From Owenia fusiformis (lineage: Eukaryota > Annelida > Polychaeta > Sabellida > Oweniidae), in assembly GCA_903813345.2 (NCBI GenBank), contig CAIIXF020000006.1, positions 24,065,936-24,125,935 of the forward strand: DNA of 60,000 bases. The letters run 5' to 3'. Position numbers and translations under genes: made by a program. The first letter of the stretch is position 1, and every line of letters begins with the position of its first letter. The notes beneath the pieces were generated by a model. It was given only the letters and a program-made list of their open reading frames with translations, searched no databases and was not told the origin of the DNA. This document shows positions 26,501 through 41,500 of this stretch, one piece after another.

Positions 26501-29500
26501 TAAACAATACAGTTAGACAAACAGAATATCTTATGCATTTCTAGGGGTTAGATATAGTAGAGTGAATACGCATAGGGTGACCTAAGACATACAAGGCATT
26601 AACATGCAAAATGTCACCACCTAACCATTTGTTACTTTGACTTAACAGAGATTTCATTTGCTGTTTTCCTGCTTAATGTACTTTGTCATTACTTTCATAC
26701 CTTGCAACATAGAATGGCCAATGTGTCTTGTAGCAGAGCATTTGAATTTGCATCTAAAGCCAGCACACCATCAACAACTCCACCCAAGATCTGAAAAAAT
26801 ATATTATTACATTTTATATTGGTAAAATTAAAAATAAACAAAATGAAAATATGTTACCACCAAGTTGTACACTATGCCAAAACTTACAACATGTTAATAA
26901 TATCCATTCACAGAAAATATACATGAAGTCAATGTGTAGGCCTATATAAAAAGTAAAGAAAAATTGGCTGAATTTTCCTGATTCATATGTGGTATACCCT
27001 TACCAAACATGTTTTAATGTTCAAAAATTACATAAAAGAGACAATTCTAACATGCAAACTGTCATACATATTTATTTTACAGATTTTCAAACTGGAGTTT
27101 GCATGTACAGTATGAGCCCGTATAAATTGAATAATTTGGCAATAAACTGAGCCATCCTTACATCTTGACAAATTTTGCCAGTGAGGTTGAACTTCTGTTC
27201 ATCATTCATGTGTTCTAACATGAACTTATAGATCATCATCCTCTTCTTACAGTTCTCTGGACCCTTAAGGGAAAACATCTTCTTTTCCCGATCACCTAGA
27301 AACAAGAAAACGTGTTACATTATGTTTTCTATCTTATCATTATTTTGGACCCTTCATAAAAATCATCTCTTCATCCAGAAAACATTTTCTTATTTTGCCT
27401 CTCACTTGTTCAAATTCATTCAAACTTAGCAGTACAAACAAAATATTATTATGTATAACAATAATATAACAATAATTTATGTACATGGATTTTTAAAGGT
27501 TATTCAATTATCCTGTCATTCATTACTAGTGGTCCAACTAAATCTCTGTCTCCTCAGGAAATTACTTGCTGTCCCTCTTACCTTGGCTAAATTTATTATA
27601 GACATTGTGCTGGTCGTATGCATTAAAATGGTACACTGACTCTATGAAGTGTTGGGAAAACATTGTAGGGTGGCGCACCAGTAGGAGATGTACCAGACAA
27701 AACTCAGCTGAAAATAGAGAAATGGTAATGTTTGGTTATTCTAGTCAGATTTCTACTTTACAATAGTGACTAACGGAATATTACAGAGGGTATTGTGATT
27801 GAAAACTGGAAAACAGCACCCAAATGACCAAAATTAAAGTTATTTTTAATCATTTGGTGGGCCATTTTGGATTTTAAGGGACGAACCAGAGAAACAAGGA
27901 TCCTGGCATGTCAATTCTTTCTTCCTTGAAATTCCTGGTAATGCAGCTAACTTTAAATATAAAGAATATTTCTCACCAAATTGTTTGATTTCCTGATCTT
28001 GGTCGACGATTGAAGTAATATAGCGGAAAAATAATGATCCCTTCCACTTAAGGAAATCTTCCTGTAAAAGTCGAGTAAGCAACGTTAGGGTCTGCTTCCT
28101 GATCAACGGGGACTGGTCTTTCAAACATGCCGCAATATTTGGGATGTATTGGTCTGTAAGGTTGGTGTACCTGCAAGGGAAGTAATAGAATCAAGTGCCC
28201 GGTCAAAGGATGAATAATTTAACTGCTTTCTGAGATGTATTAAAACTGATTAACTAGTAAAAGGAATGAATCAGTTTTTTATATATTGATATGTCATTCA
28301 CTTGAGGTGAGTAATTTTAGCATTTGGCAATTTTGTAAAGTTGATGAAATATTTTACCTGACACAGAGGTCACACATGATAACAATAACGTTATTCCTCA
28401 CTGCAGCATCGGAACACGTCTCGAGTTCTCGTGCCATAGCTGCAATACATTTCTTGGCAATATCCTCATTCTGGAGGCACAATTTACCTGAAATAATAAA
28501 TATTAAATATAAGCATATGATAAAATAAACATTAGTTCTGGATACATACTAGCCTGGATATAAATCATTATTTAGATGTAATGAGTTCATTCTTCATGTT
28601 GGATATTTTTTGCAAAAACAAACAAAAAAATAAAATTTTGAACAAAAAAGAGCCTAAACCTTGTGTAAGTGATTGGTGAAGATGCTTTAATGAGTTCATA
28701 CCTAATGTAACGAAGGCATGGGCTCTGATCCTACTGGAAACTTTAGATGACTTGATACTGAACTGCGTCAGGACATCCTGAGAGCTTGCCTGTGATATTT
28801 GGGACATCTGGGAGAACTGAGACAGCATTGGCTCAGTGTGTTGAGATGCTGTTGTAACTTGTTGTGAACTGCCATCTAACAAAGTAAATAAATAAAAAAA
28901 ACTCTTGTTTGGTCTTCTTCATGATTTCACATCAAAAATGAAACACAATTTCAATATTACATAGCAAATTTTCAACTAAAGAAACATCAGAACATCATTA
29001 AAGACAACTCTAAAGATTTTAACGCATTATATTGCATTTTATTTGCAAGGTAATCAAGTTTTTCAATTTATAGTCTTCATCAAATACTTACCAGTAGTGG
29101 TGATACAAGGTTTTGCAACCAGGCTCTGTACTAACATAAATATACGTTTGGGTGTACGATCTGGGCACAACTGGGCAACTTCTCCAACAGTAAATAAATG
29201 TCTCACGACAAGGTCTTCGTTAAGATCTTCATCTAGAAATGAAAGTAAATTTTCACCCAATGATTGAACAAGACACAATACAGATGTTAACCAAATGTGA
29301 AATTTTACAATGTAAATTTTCTATTAATTACAATACAAACCTATTCCATGACATGTGATTCATATAATTGGGTCACTACCAGGGAGTGATCATTTTGTTT
29401 TTATTTATTTTTGGGGACTTGCCTCTTGTTCCAAAAGGGGATTAAGCACATGTTATGGAATAGGTTGGATTGTATGTAGGGGTGAGACGACAACCCGATG

Positions 29501-32500
29501 AGTCGAGGACTCGCGGGTTTGGGGCTTCGAGTCGAGTCGAATCGAGTCGAAGTTGATGAATCGAATCATTTTCGAGTTGAGAAAAAAATTCGAAAAAATA
29601 AAAAAATTCAGAAAAATACTGTCAATATGCATGTTTTTACTCGATATTGCGTTGAATATATAAGTTTCAATGACTTGGATATGCTTGTATTAAATTATTA
29701 TATTGTATGTACACATAAATGAAAGAATATATGTAATAAAATCAGAATAAACTTACGACGAATTGTGTTTGTTAATATTTCCGGCTTTCCACCATTGACG
29801 CATTAAAAATACGAACGGTCAAAAGCGATGTTGTTCGCACTTTTGCGACTCGAATCGGATTCGACTCGAATCGGATTCGACTCGAATCGGATTCGACTCG
29901 AATCGGATTCGACTCGAATCGGATTTTTTCGACTCGTCTCACCCCTAATTGTATGTAATAAATGATGCTACCGGTATTAGGAAGGACATGACATCTAATT
30001 GATTACAGAGGTCTTAATACAATACGAAGTAACACAACAAAAACAATGTAGTGACCAACCATCTAGTAGTTAGGACAGAATAAAGTTTGTTCTGTCAGAC
30101 AGTGTAATTTCGTGAAAAATACGAAGAGATAAGAAAGTTATTAAGAAAATAGAAAGGCAGTCAAGATTAAAGGATGAGTCTGGGAATGAGTCTGGGTATC
30201 GACTTAGAAAATATTGAAAATTGTAATGTCTGAAAAACCAACTCAATTACACATATTATTAAACTTCAATATCTTATCCTTCTTCTGAGATTACAAAAAT
30301 ATTAATTTGTATCATAATTGATGAAGAATATTGGCATCAAAGACAGTGCATATCACTTTGTCAGAATTGAAAAAAAATCAATGGCAAACATTAAATGAAT
30401 TAATTATGCAAAAAGTTTGAAACTTATCTTCCAAAACATTGGTTACTTTCTTTGTATAGACATTGAATGGTATTTCTGGATAAGTGAATTGGTGTTTATC
30501 TGGGTAATCAAGGGATTATAGTCACTCAAAGTTACTGAGCATCCAGTTTTGAGACTTCAATTGTGTTGGTGAAGTTACACATATTCCAGTCAAATTCATG
30601 CTGAGCACAACATTCCGGTTTCAATTTTATAATCTCTATACGTGACCCTGGTGATGAAGAGTCAGAATCAGTCAAAAAACCTAAACCGGAAAACTGTGCT
30701 CATTGTGAAAACTAAAAGTGAAGCAACTTTTTTTCTGATATTTCTCATATCAAATGGCAACCATCTTGTTTTTCCCCCTTCAAATTAAACTGGCGGGAAA
30801 TTCAAAAATTTGAAAAAATTTTAATCCTTAAATATATTTTTCAAAAATATGATTTTCTCTTTAATTCTTCATGGGTCTTAAGTTATTTCTTCTTTGTATG
30901 TCATACGTGTTGCCATTGGAGTTTTTTTCTATGATAATGACTATTTTTTTGTTTGTTAAGATACTTATTCTGACTCTCAGTAGGGGGTTAATTATGCATC
31001 AAAACTTGTGAAAAAGTAAATATACTTATCAAATATAACTAGGTCAGTAATAAAAACCATATTTCACATTCATTTGACTGAGGGACCAAAAGGGCATATA
31101 CCCAGACACATCCTTTGCTTGTTTGCATGAAGTACTTCAGGGTGTTTGACTGAGTGGTCCGCAACTCGTACAAAAGGCTGTGGTGTGTACGTGTATGTCT
31201 ATGTATAAGTGCACATAAAAGAACACAGGGCTCCTTCAAGGAGGGGTTTTCTGGGTCCATCTTCCAGGTTAATTACGTCAATTACGATCATGTATATATG
31301 GGATATACCCAAGAGGTATTGCTCACCTACATTGGTGGTAAACAAAATACAATACAATGACTTGTTCTGTCCAGGCTACGGTAGAAATGATCTAGCTTAT
31401 TTCATTAGTAAATTATTTCATGGTACCTGGTTGTTCTGATAGGATAGCTGTAGACAGGTATTCATCACTAGCTTTCAGCAGATCCCCACACCATCTATCC
31501 ATGGTTTTCTTAGCATCCTCGACACACTCAGACTTGGCTTGACATAACTAGAAATACATAGCACAGAAAAATCAGGTATAATTTTTTGAAGAAATGTTTT
31601 CTAAAAATAACTTTCACAAAGGTTTATTAAATGACAACAGCATTTCACAAATCATCCAGTCATATGAGATGGCCTAGAGCTTTCCTTATGAAATGTGTTT
31701 ATGGTGATAGCAATCAATTCAGTGCAAAACATATGAGATGGCCTAGAGCTTACCTTATGCAATGTGTTTATGGTGATAGCAATCAATTCGGTGCAAAACA
31801 TATGAGATGGCCTAGAGCTTACCTTATGCAATGTGTTTATGGTGATAGCAATCAATTCTGGAGGAGAGTTAAACATCATCAAGCGCTTCCTCAAGTCATC
31901 TAAAGTAAACAAACAATAGCTTATAGAACACGATTTTAGACACCAATGCAATATAATAGGCATAATCCAATAATACAGAGACCTTTGGAACAAAACATTG
32001 TCTTAGGTTTGCTTTGGCAAATCACATTTTTCCAGTTTTTGGCATCAAATATGATTTCTAGTGAGGAAAATTAAGACATGCCAATCTGTTGATGGAAAAG
32101 TCTCAAACATTTTCCACTTTTCCACTTTCCAATTTTAAGTAATCCAAAATGAATTCCCATACACTCAAGGACATGGCTACAAAAACATTATGAACAGGGC
32201 GAAAGGTTCATGCTTTAGACCAGTTACCTATTAGGAATCTCCTGGAGATGAATATGCATGAATCCAATTCAACAAATACACAGAGCAATACACTCAGTGT
32301 GGCACAAAGCCACAAGAAAAATATGACAACAAGGGAACTGGTTCATATCAATCGTTTCTTACAAATGTGAGCGAAGTGCAGTATTTGTACACTTGATTGG
32401 TTACCTGTAATAGGGCCTATGCAGTCAGTTTTGATATGTTTGGCTACCGAGCCAATAACCTGGAGAACTCTCTGTACAACAGGGTACTCCTCCTCTGATG

Positions 32501-35500
32501 CCCCTTTAGCATGGTCTCTCCAATAGGTGAGTACAAACTCTGGTTGAAACTTGCCAACACTCTGACACACCTCAGCTAATAATAACCAAACACCCTGGAA
32601 TAGTCAATGAATTTGCAAGTTACATATTATCTCGGTATGTATACTATTGATGGATGTTGCGGATGCTTCATTGGTGTAATATTATTCTTGGCCTTAGAAT
32701 TTGAATTCAACATGTATAGGTCAATTTAGTGAACAGTGGACAATGTTATACTCACTGGATTCTTATACTCATTGAATTATGTTATAATCAAAGACCAGAA
32801 TCTTACTTGCTCACAAAAATACAGCCTAAATGTTTTCCTTTCATTTCATCCTTTCATTCATGGATATACTCACAGGATTATGGTCTGTATTGACGTGTGT
32901 CTCCAAGGAGTTGACAATCGAGGACTTTATTTTACCCACACGAGCCCAGTGTTGACATGCCTTTGTGAGGAATCTCCTGGAGATGAAGTACATGAATATA
33001 TGAATGAATCCAATTAAACTAATACACAGAGCAATACCTTGTAATGGTTGACATGAGTGAGCTTTTTCCAATTTTCGTCTCATGAGAAGTTTGCAAATGC
33101 AGATAGCACAAAAATATACAAGAACACAAATGTGTACAAAATGTCCCCACCAATGGGTGATCCCATCAAATGGTTATCCTGAAAATGGGTAGACAAGACT
33201 TTACCAACACAATTTTAATTGATAGTCCGTCACACAGTTAACTAGAAAACATGTAAACAAGACTTTACAGACAAGATTTTAGGATGGAAAATCCAAAATG
33301 GCTGCCTTGACATTTACCCAGAATGTCAAAAACTAATCTGTTCCTAGATTTTCATACTAAGAATCATCCCTGAAAATATGACATTGATCTACCAAATGGT
33401 TCACCTGAAAACGCGTAGACAAGACTTTACAGACAAGATTTTAAGACAGAAAATCCAAAATGGCTGCCATGACATTTACACAGAATGCCAAAAAACTAAT
33501 CAGATGTAGATTTTCACACTAAGAATCATCCCTGAAAATTTGAAATTGATCTACCAAACGGTTCACCTAAAAACGCGTAGACAAGACTTTACAGGCAAGA
33601 TTTTAAGACGAAAAATCTAAAATGGCTGCCTTGACATTTATCCAGAATGCCAAAAAACTAATCAGATCTAGATTTTCATACTAAGAATCATCCCTAAAAA
33701 TTTGAAATTGATCTACAGAACGGTTCACCTGGAAATGCATAGACAAGACTTTACAGACAAGATTTTAGGACAGAAAATCCAAAATGGCTGCCTTGACATT
33801 TGCCCAGAATGCCAAAAAACTAATCAGTTCTACATTTTCATACTAAGAATCATCTCTGAAAATTTGAAATTGATCTACGAAACGGTTCACCTGAAAACGC
33901 GTAGACAAGACTTTACAGACAAGATTTTAGGATGGAAAATCCAAAATGGCTGCCTTGACATTTACCCAGAATGCCAAAAAACAAAACAGATCTAGATTTT
34001 TATACTACGAATCATCCCTGAAAATCTGAAATTGATCCACCAAACGGTTCACCTGAAAACACGTAGACAAGACTTCACAGACAAGATTTTAGGACGGAAA
34101 AATCCAAAATGGCCGACAATAAAAAAGTGATTATGTGTTTTTGCTGATTTCTTCTTACAAAATTATCACATATTACTACTTTTAACAATAACATAGGCTT
34201 TTACAACAAAGTAGATCTGAAATCATTTATAAAGCTACTAAATAGTTAAAGTATGAAAACTCAAAAACACCATTCAATATGATACAAAGTATTATCGTGC
34301 GCTAACTTTTCTTAAGACATTCAAAATGGCTGACATGACTGAGCTAACAGGTCCAAAACCTAATCAGATCTAGAATGAAGTGAGCTGAACAAGATGTTAA
34401 AGTTTTAAAAGCAACTGTGAAGCCGTTTTTCTTAAAGTTTGCAGACAAGGATTTTAGCATTTGACTTCAAAATGGCCGACAGGAAGTAGGTATCGAGTTA
34501 AAATTTTTTCATCCACATCTGTATGCACTCATAAGTTATCCCTGAAAATTTGAAGGTGATATCTGTAGCGGTTTTGGAGAAAACTCCCGGACGTACGGAC
34601 AGACGGACGGACAGACGGACGGACGTACGGACGTACGGACGGACAGACAGACGGACGCGCCTAGGCCGACAATATGGCCCCACACTATGTGGTGGGGACA
34701 TAAAAACTGAACTTCCAGAGAAATGTGACAAATATTTTCTAGTGTTATCAACCCCAAACCCATTTAAGTATGAGATACATGTATTTATTATGCACAAATA
34801 CACAATACACAAACGCTAATTTTATTATCAAAGAATATATGTATAAATTATTTAAATGTATGCCTACCTCAAGTCGACACCCTCATTTGAAGCCATGATG
34901 TTCATGAGGCTCCACAACATTTTATGTTGGTCTCCTGTCGATCTAAAAATAAGCAAATATAATTTTGAAATTTTATTTGCAAGATCACATCAGAAAAAAG
35001 TTAGTTCTGTAAAAGGAATGTCTTTTATTGACACTTTTCTAAAACGTAAATTACAAAATGCTTCAAAATTACAAAATTTCTATTAAATGTTTCTACAAAC
35101 CTGTGTAGTGGAGCAATGTTGCTGAGGATGACATCCTCTAAAATCTCAAAACATTTCTCCTGGGCACCAGTCTCTCTGTCCATCACCATGGGAACAACTC
35201 CATCTAACCATGTACTACAAACAGAAAAAAAATAATCACCAAGGTAACAAAAAATAGAGCAAAAATCAGATAAACTTACGTAAAGCTACTGGAGTTGACT
35301 TGGAAGTACAATAACAAATAATGAGTTGAATTCATAATCTAGTTCTAAAGCAAAAAACACTGACTGCGTAAATCAAACCGCAATAATGGAAATCTAGAAT
35401 ACTTTAGATTACCTCTGTATTTGTTTGTTATGGGGCATCTCCAACAATACATCAGTGAGAGATATGAGGGCCTGCTTTCTAACTGACAGGGCTGGATCTT

Positions 35501-38500
35501 GGCACCTTTCATGTAGAACTTTCACATCCTAGAATATGCATGGGCAATTAGAGATCTAAGGGGCGATATCAATAACAATACAGCAATGTGTACCTTTTTG
35601 AGAAACTAATCATGTTTGGGGAAAAAAGCTATGTTTTGCTGTTGAAAGATATTCAAAAATGGATGGACAAAAGTGTAACTTTATATGTTCAATAAAATTT
35701 ATTGAACAGGGAAGGAAGTATATCTGAGCTCTTGTAAAAATACATGTAATGGAAAAAGTAATATTTTGTTTTGTTTGTCATGGCCCTGAAATTTACCAAT
35801 AACAGCAGAAAGTATATAAAAGCATCATAAAATATAGCACTATGAATTCCTACCTTGATGTTAAAGTGTTCCCCGTCTAATTTGATGATATTTTCAAGTG
35901 CTTGAAGAGCTGCCTTTCTCACATTCACTTTCTCATCTGTAGCTCTACGTCTTAATAGTGACACTACACCTGAAAGCAGAATAACACACCTGTGAGAAAC
36001 AATTAAAATTCAAGAATCATTCATGTAGATGTGGTATATTCAAGAATTAAGGTCATGAATGAATTGTATGACCATGCATATCAGAGCATAGTCTGAAATA
36101 GTCTAAAAACGCGACAACTGAAACCAGAATGGCACCCCTGTAAGAAACATTTACAATTCAAAAAGCAGACTAATGTACTTTATTCAAGAATAAAATTCAT
36201 GAATGAATATGGAATTCTGATGAGACACATTTCAAATAATGAATCGTCCTTGATTGATCATGATACATGTATTACCATACATTTCAGAGCAGTCTAAAAT
36301 TTATACTCTATTGGGAGTGTTCAGTCGTAACTGTGGCCAGGTCCTTCACTTTTTACATGCTTGCTTTTATCCTTCATATTTCCATGGTATTATTTCTATC
36401 ATGACAATAAAATAAGGAACCATTCCTTGACCATCCTTTTGTATAAGATATTGGTTAGAAGTTTCAGCATTTGAACTTTCAGTCAGACTTAATGGAACAC
36501 ATCATACCTTGGCCATCAGGGAGGGTAAGATCTAGGCCCGGAGTGAGAAGTATCGACTTGGAGCCTGGAGTCTGACGTGCAATTCTTCCCTCTACAGTTT
36601 TCTCAATAGTTGCTTCAAGGATCTTTTCACCAGCAGCTGGAGTAGCATCACGGACAGTGTTTTCTGTGGCATCTTCTGCATTAGTTTGTTCCCCAGGTGT
36701 CCCTGTTGAATTCAATGAAACTCTAATGCAAATATTGAAATTTGAAAATTATAAATATTAAATGGAATGAATGAATAATGTTATATATATCTACAATATA
36801 CGCTTTGCATCAAATTGTATATGATTATATGTATGTAACATGTTAAAATTGGAATAAACTTATATCGAACTTAAAACTTATATCGAACTTATACTGTATA
36901 GTTAAACATTAAGTGGCTCACACTTACACTTTATCAAAAAATAAAAATTTATATGCAATTGTATGTATATCCTCTGAAGTTATACCTACCTATGTTAGTG
37001 TGTATTCTTTGTGCATCAGGGGTAGTACCTTGTCCTGTGGGGGTCTTATCAGCTGCCATCCCCACCCCAGGGCCATCCCTACCAAGCCTTGGGGTCACAA
37101 TATCCAAGATGGCTGCCCGGATACCTGGCTCGTTGCTGGAGGAACACTGGGCAAATCCTACAATCGCTCTTGCTCGTACACTGAAAATATTATTAATGTA
37201 TTAATTCAAACTGCCATTGTACTGTAATTGATGGAATTTTGAACTGATTTGAATCCTATTCAAACTGGAAAAGTGTGACTATCTCCAATATTCAAAAGTT
37301 TCCAACATGCAATTGCAAGTATATCATAACATATTGTTGCAACCTGAGTTGATTTTCTAATATTATATTACTACTAGTTGAAGTTTCTCGACCAGCCCTG
37401 TATAAACCTGGGAGCAACATTGTGGTCCACCCTAGGTGTAGCAAATGCATTGGCCCATCCTGTATATAAACTTACATAGGAGCAACATTTTGGCACACAT
37501 TATACAAGGGGCAATCCATCTATTCTGATAAAAATGTTCTCATTTTGTAATTTTTTCATATATCTCTCTCATTTTTTCAGAACAATAGATTATTTATGTA
37601 CACATACAATGCTAAAATATCATAGCTAAATCTTAAATAAATTTTGAGATAAGGTTGTTATAAACTTACGTAGGAGCAACATCAGAACATCGTGATAGGA
37701 TCATCTGTATAAGGAACCTATGGGAGAGAAACATCGTCTGGTCTTGGTTCACAGAATCATCGAGAACTTTTTCCTTGTTGGTCAACAGAGCAGCGGATAC
37801 GTCAAGAGCAAACACTCTATAGCCAATCTGAGACCAAGCACATTATTATTTGCAAATGAATTGAATATCACTACATTTATCATGAAGTAGAATTAACAGT
37901 GCAACACTTGCATTCACGTATTGCATGCTATGTACTTTGACTTGAAAGTGAAGACATCTTTTAGGAATAAACATCTTTGAGTAGACCTTGGAAAAATTAT
38001 AAAAATAAAAAATATAAAAAAAATCATAAAAATTGGATATTTTCATCTGGACATTTCTTAAACACAGTAAATGAATTTTGCACTCGGTTCAAAGAACACT
38101 AGAACAAACATACCTTTGCATTCCTGGAGTACTTATAGAGCCACTCTATGATCTTGGCATAGGCTCCACCTGGTAGTTGATACATAATGTCCACTATGGC
38201 CTGAGCAACCCTGGTCCTGTACTCTGTCTTATCTGGTACTTTACAACATAAATGTTGCAGTAATATTCTAGCACTGGCTAACACGCGATCACCTTGTTCT
38301 TCTAGAATGTGTCTGAAATTATAGGTAAGTTTTTAGATGATTTTAACTTACATAATGGCTTGTGGTCAGTCACAACTTTTTGTTAAAACTTTAGTCTAAA
38401 TGAACTTTACACACTTCACGAAGAAAATTTAAGATAAGATTTAAATCTTATGGAAAATTTTACAACATGTTGCTTTATAAATTCTCCCAACATCATCAAT

Positions 38501-41500
38501 GCATCATATATATACTACAGGTTCAAAAGCTGGTCAAACACTGTAAAATTTTGCTACTCCTTGATGTAATTACATTGGGAGGACTAATTCTTTTCTATTT
38601 ATCTATATACGAACTACCAGCTCCCGACTCTTGTATTTTGATATGTAGGTTTTATGACAAAATGAATATAGTGGAATCATCATTTAGTGGTTATTCTGAG
38701 GTTGGACACCACCAAAGCTGCTGATTGGTTCAAGAAATGGGGTTTATAACTATTTAACTAAAGTGGAATAATTCAATATTATACAGGGTGTGTATTTAAC
38801 TGATTGGAGCCCTTTAAAGTAAGAACAATACCATGTTTGTGTTATATAATACATATTAAGTAAAATATTATGTTATACTCACAGAACATAGGCTAAAGCA
38901 TTGTCTTTGATGGTTTGTACATCCCTAGGGATTGTTGTAGCAGCAACCGATTTGTTGTCACCTAGCAACATCAGTAGGCATGGCAACAACTGCTTGAAAA
39001 CCTGCAGTGATGCATTATTTCATTATATTTTCATTCAAAATAAATTAAACTTATATATATCCTGCACTGGTGCTTTACCCATGCCTATTAAATCGTAAGT
39101 ATAAATAATTTAAAAGACCCTGGGGAATCATTTTTGGCTGGATTTTTGAATTCTACACATCGCATACTAATAACTTTACACTTGATATCAAGAAAATACA
39201 CAATGAACTTAAATTAATCATATGTACTAAAATTCAGGTCTTATCAAATTGTATGTTTTCCAGTAATACTCTCTGAATAAAATCTGATAAATAGAAAATT
39301 GATGCTTTATTTCATTAGAAGTCTTCTCCCAGAACTAAAGAAAGTCAGAAATGAGTCAATTCCAATCCCAACATTGCCATTTTTATATCAATTTCTCACA
39401 TGAATTTCCAAGTTGCAGTACATTTTTAGTCATCCTCCGATCACAGGGCTTCAAAATCCAGAATATATTCTTTTTTTTTCCCCCTGCGATAAACAGTTAA
39501 CATTTCCCCGATTAAGAACTCGCAATCTGATTGGCTGTCGCAACACTGCGACAGAAATCATGTATAAGTCATTGTGCATAATTAAATCACATGATTCAGT
39601 TCAATTGGGCGCTTCCAAATTGGTTATAGCAGGGGGAAGAAGGAGGTATGGATTCTGGATACCTGCTTAGGAGGAGGATTTTAAGTTGACTGCCAATTTA
39701 TTGCATTATTACTAAACACTTACACTTGTGCAGAGACTTGTTACACTGCCATGTAGTTCAGAGGCCAGACAAGAAATACCCTGAAAAACAAACATTCTTA
39801 GTGCCAATATTTAAAACTACATAATCCATTGGGGAAGGGATAGGCCCAAGTTCAATATGGGCCACCTGTGTCTACTTTTCTCTTTATAAAAATACATGTT
39901 CTATTTAAAATATTAAACTAAAATCCAACAAAAAAATTCTTGTTCACCCACAGAACCACTGTATGTATTTCATTTTAATTAACAGTGTGGATTTTTATGA
40001 TTATGAGCCTTCCTGAAGACCCATTTCCTTCCTTCAGATAATGAAGGAACTTACCATGAATGCTATCTGGGACACTGACTTGCACCTGGATACATCTCTG
40101 GAAACAAAAGTACATACATCCATGATTCAGATTCAGGATTTCATCACTTAAATTTACTACCGCTGCATCAGACTCACCTCCTAATAAATCTAAATCGCTT
40201 CTCATTGGCTCTTCTATTATACGTGATATTGATGAATCTAAGCTCATTGACACTGAAACTGACTGTATACGTGGGGGAAACATCAATGCCATTCATAAGA
40301 AGCTTCTCGCCAAGAAGGTGAAATACGAATCTATCTACTTACAAGTTGGGAGTGTAGACTGTGCCGAGAGAGAAGATGTTAAATTGATATCAGAGGACTA
40401 TACCATGCTAATTAATCAGCTAAGCAACAGTGTGTAAATCTTACTGTTTCAAGTATTACACCTCGTATTGACAATACTGAAATCCAAGAACGCATAGATC
40501 AACTGAACGGTTTTCTGCTCTGTCACTGTCAGGATGAAGGGGTCATATTTAATGACAATGACATAACATTTAGACTGAAAGATGAGTCAATAAATCATGG
40601 ATACCTATGCTATGACAATCTCCATCTCAGCGACGCAGGCACAAATAGCTTGGCTAAAAATTTGAAGCTAAACACTAAATATGTAGATATAACCTTACCA
40701 AGGAACAGACGTCACAACCCACAACAAAAGAAACAGAAATCGCAAAAGCCCAAGAACCAACCCCAATCCCATGCTCATTATACCACTAAGTCCACTACAT
40801 CTGTGATGGCATCCCCAAGCAAACCGAGACAATCTGGTTATATTAACACTAAAAAGCCCAAATCTAAACATGACTACAAAAGCCAAGCAGAAATCTACAC
40901 AAACTCTTATAATGACAAAGGCCTTTCCTGTAAAAAATGTGGCGAAACCGGACATTTGTCTTCTTCTTGCTGGCATCCAAATACTGTACGGTGCTATGCT
41001 TGCAAAGTTTTGGGGCACAAATCAACAAAATGCCCTACCAAGCACAATGGACATAGCAAAATCATGAATGACAATTATTGGCCTAATCAGGGGCAAAACT
41101 CTCACCAAAATGACTGGCATAACCAACGTCATAGCAATAATGATTATCATGAGGACAGTTCTTATGGTTCTGATTTCAGGTCACATAATAGATTCTCTGC
41201 CCTGAACAATTATTAAAATGAAGGCCATGAGTGGGCCTTATCTCCCAAGGTGAAATGTAATGTCTCATCCCCACTAACTTATGATATTTCAAGTACCAAT
41301 GCGAACGAAAACCGTAAACCTCGTCATAGGCGATCTAAGCGTAAAGGTACAAATCAAATTTGTGCTGCAAGAATTAAAATTGCCTTTAACAATGTTCAAA
41401 ATTTAGGCATTGCTAAGCAGCGCGAGTTAAAGCAATTGCTTGAACAAAATGAAATACCAGTTATGGGGTTAAGTGAAACCTTTTTTAATGACCAGCGCTC

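Noticed and set aside
31631-31903. 90-codon open frame on the plus strand with repeated residues
   Set aside because: It is the shadow of the 69-bp triplication of an NCAPD3 exon on the minus strand.
33702-33995. 97-codon open frame made of two 54-codon repeats
   Set aside because: It is a by-product of the 162-bp repeat period; other units contain stops and the second element copy does not keep the frame.
34498-34812. Open frames rich in SVR / VRPSV residues
   Set aside because: They translate the CGGACGGACAGA microsatellite.
36986-36990. Alternative donor four bases downstream of NCAPD3 exon 36990-37180
   Set aside because: Its use would shift the frame; the 36990 donor gives a continuous protein.
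39430-39675. Possible MITE with TCCTCC and ATCCAGAAT inverted ends
   Set aside because: Inverted matches are interrupted and no target duplication is visible, so it is not listed as a feature.
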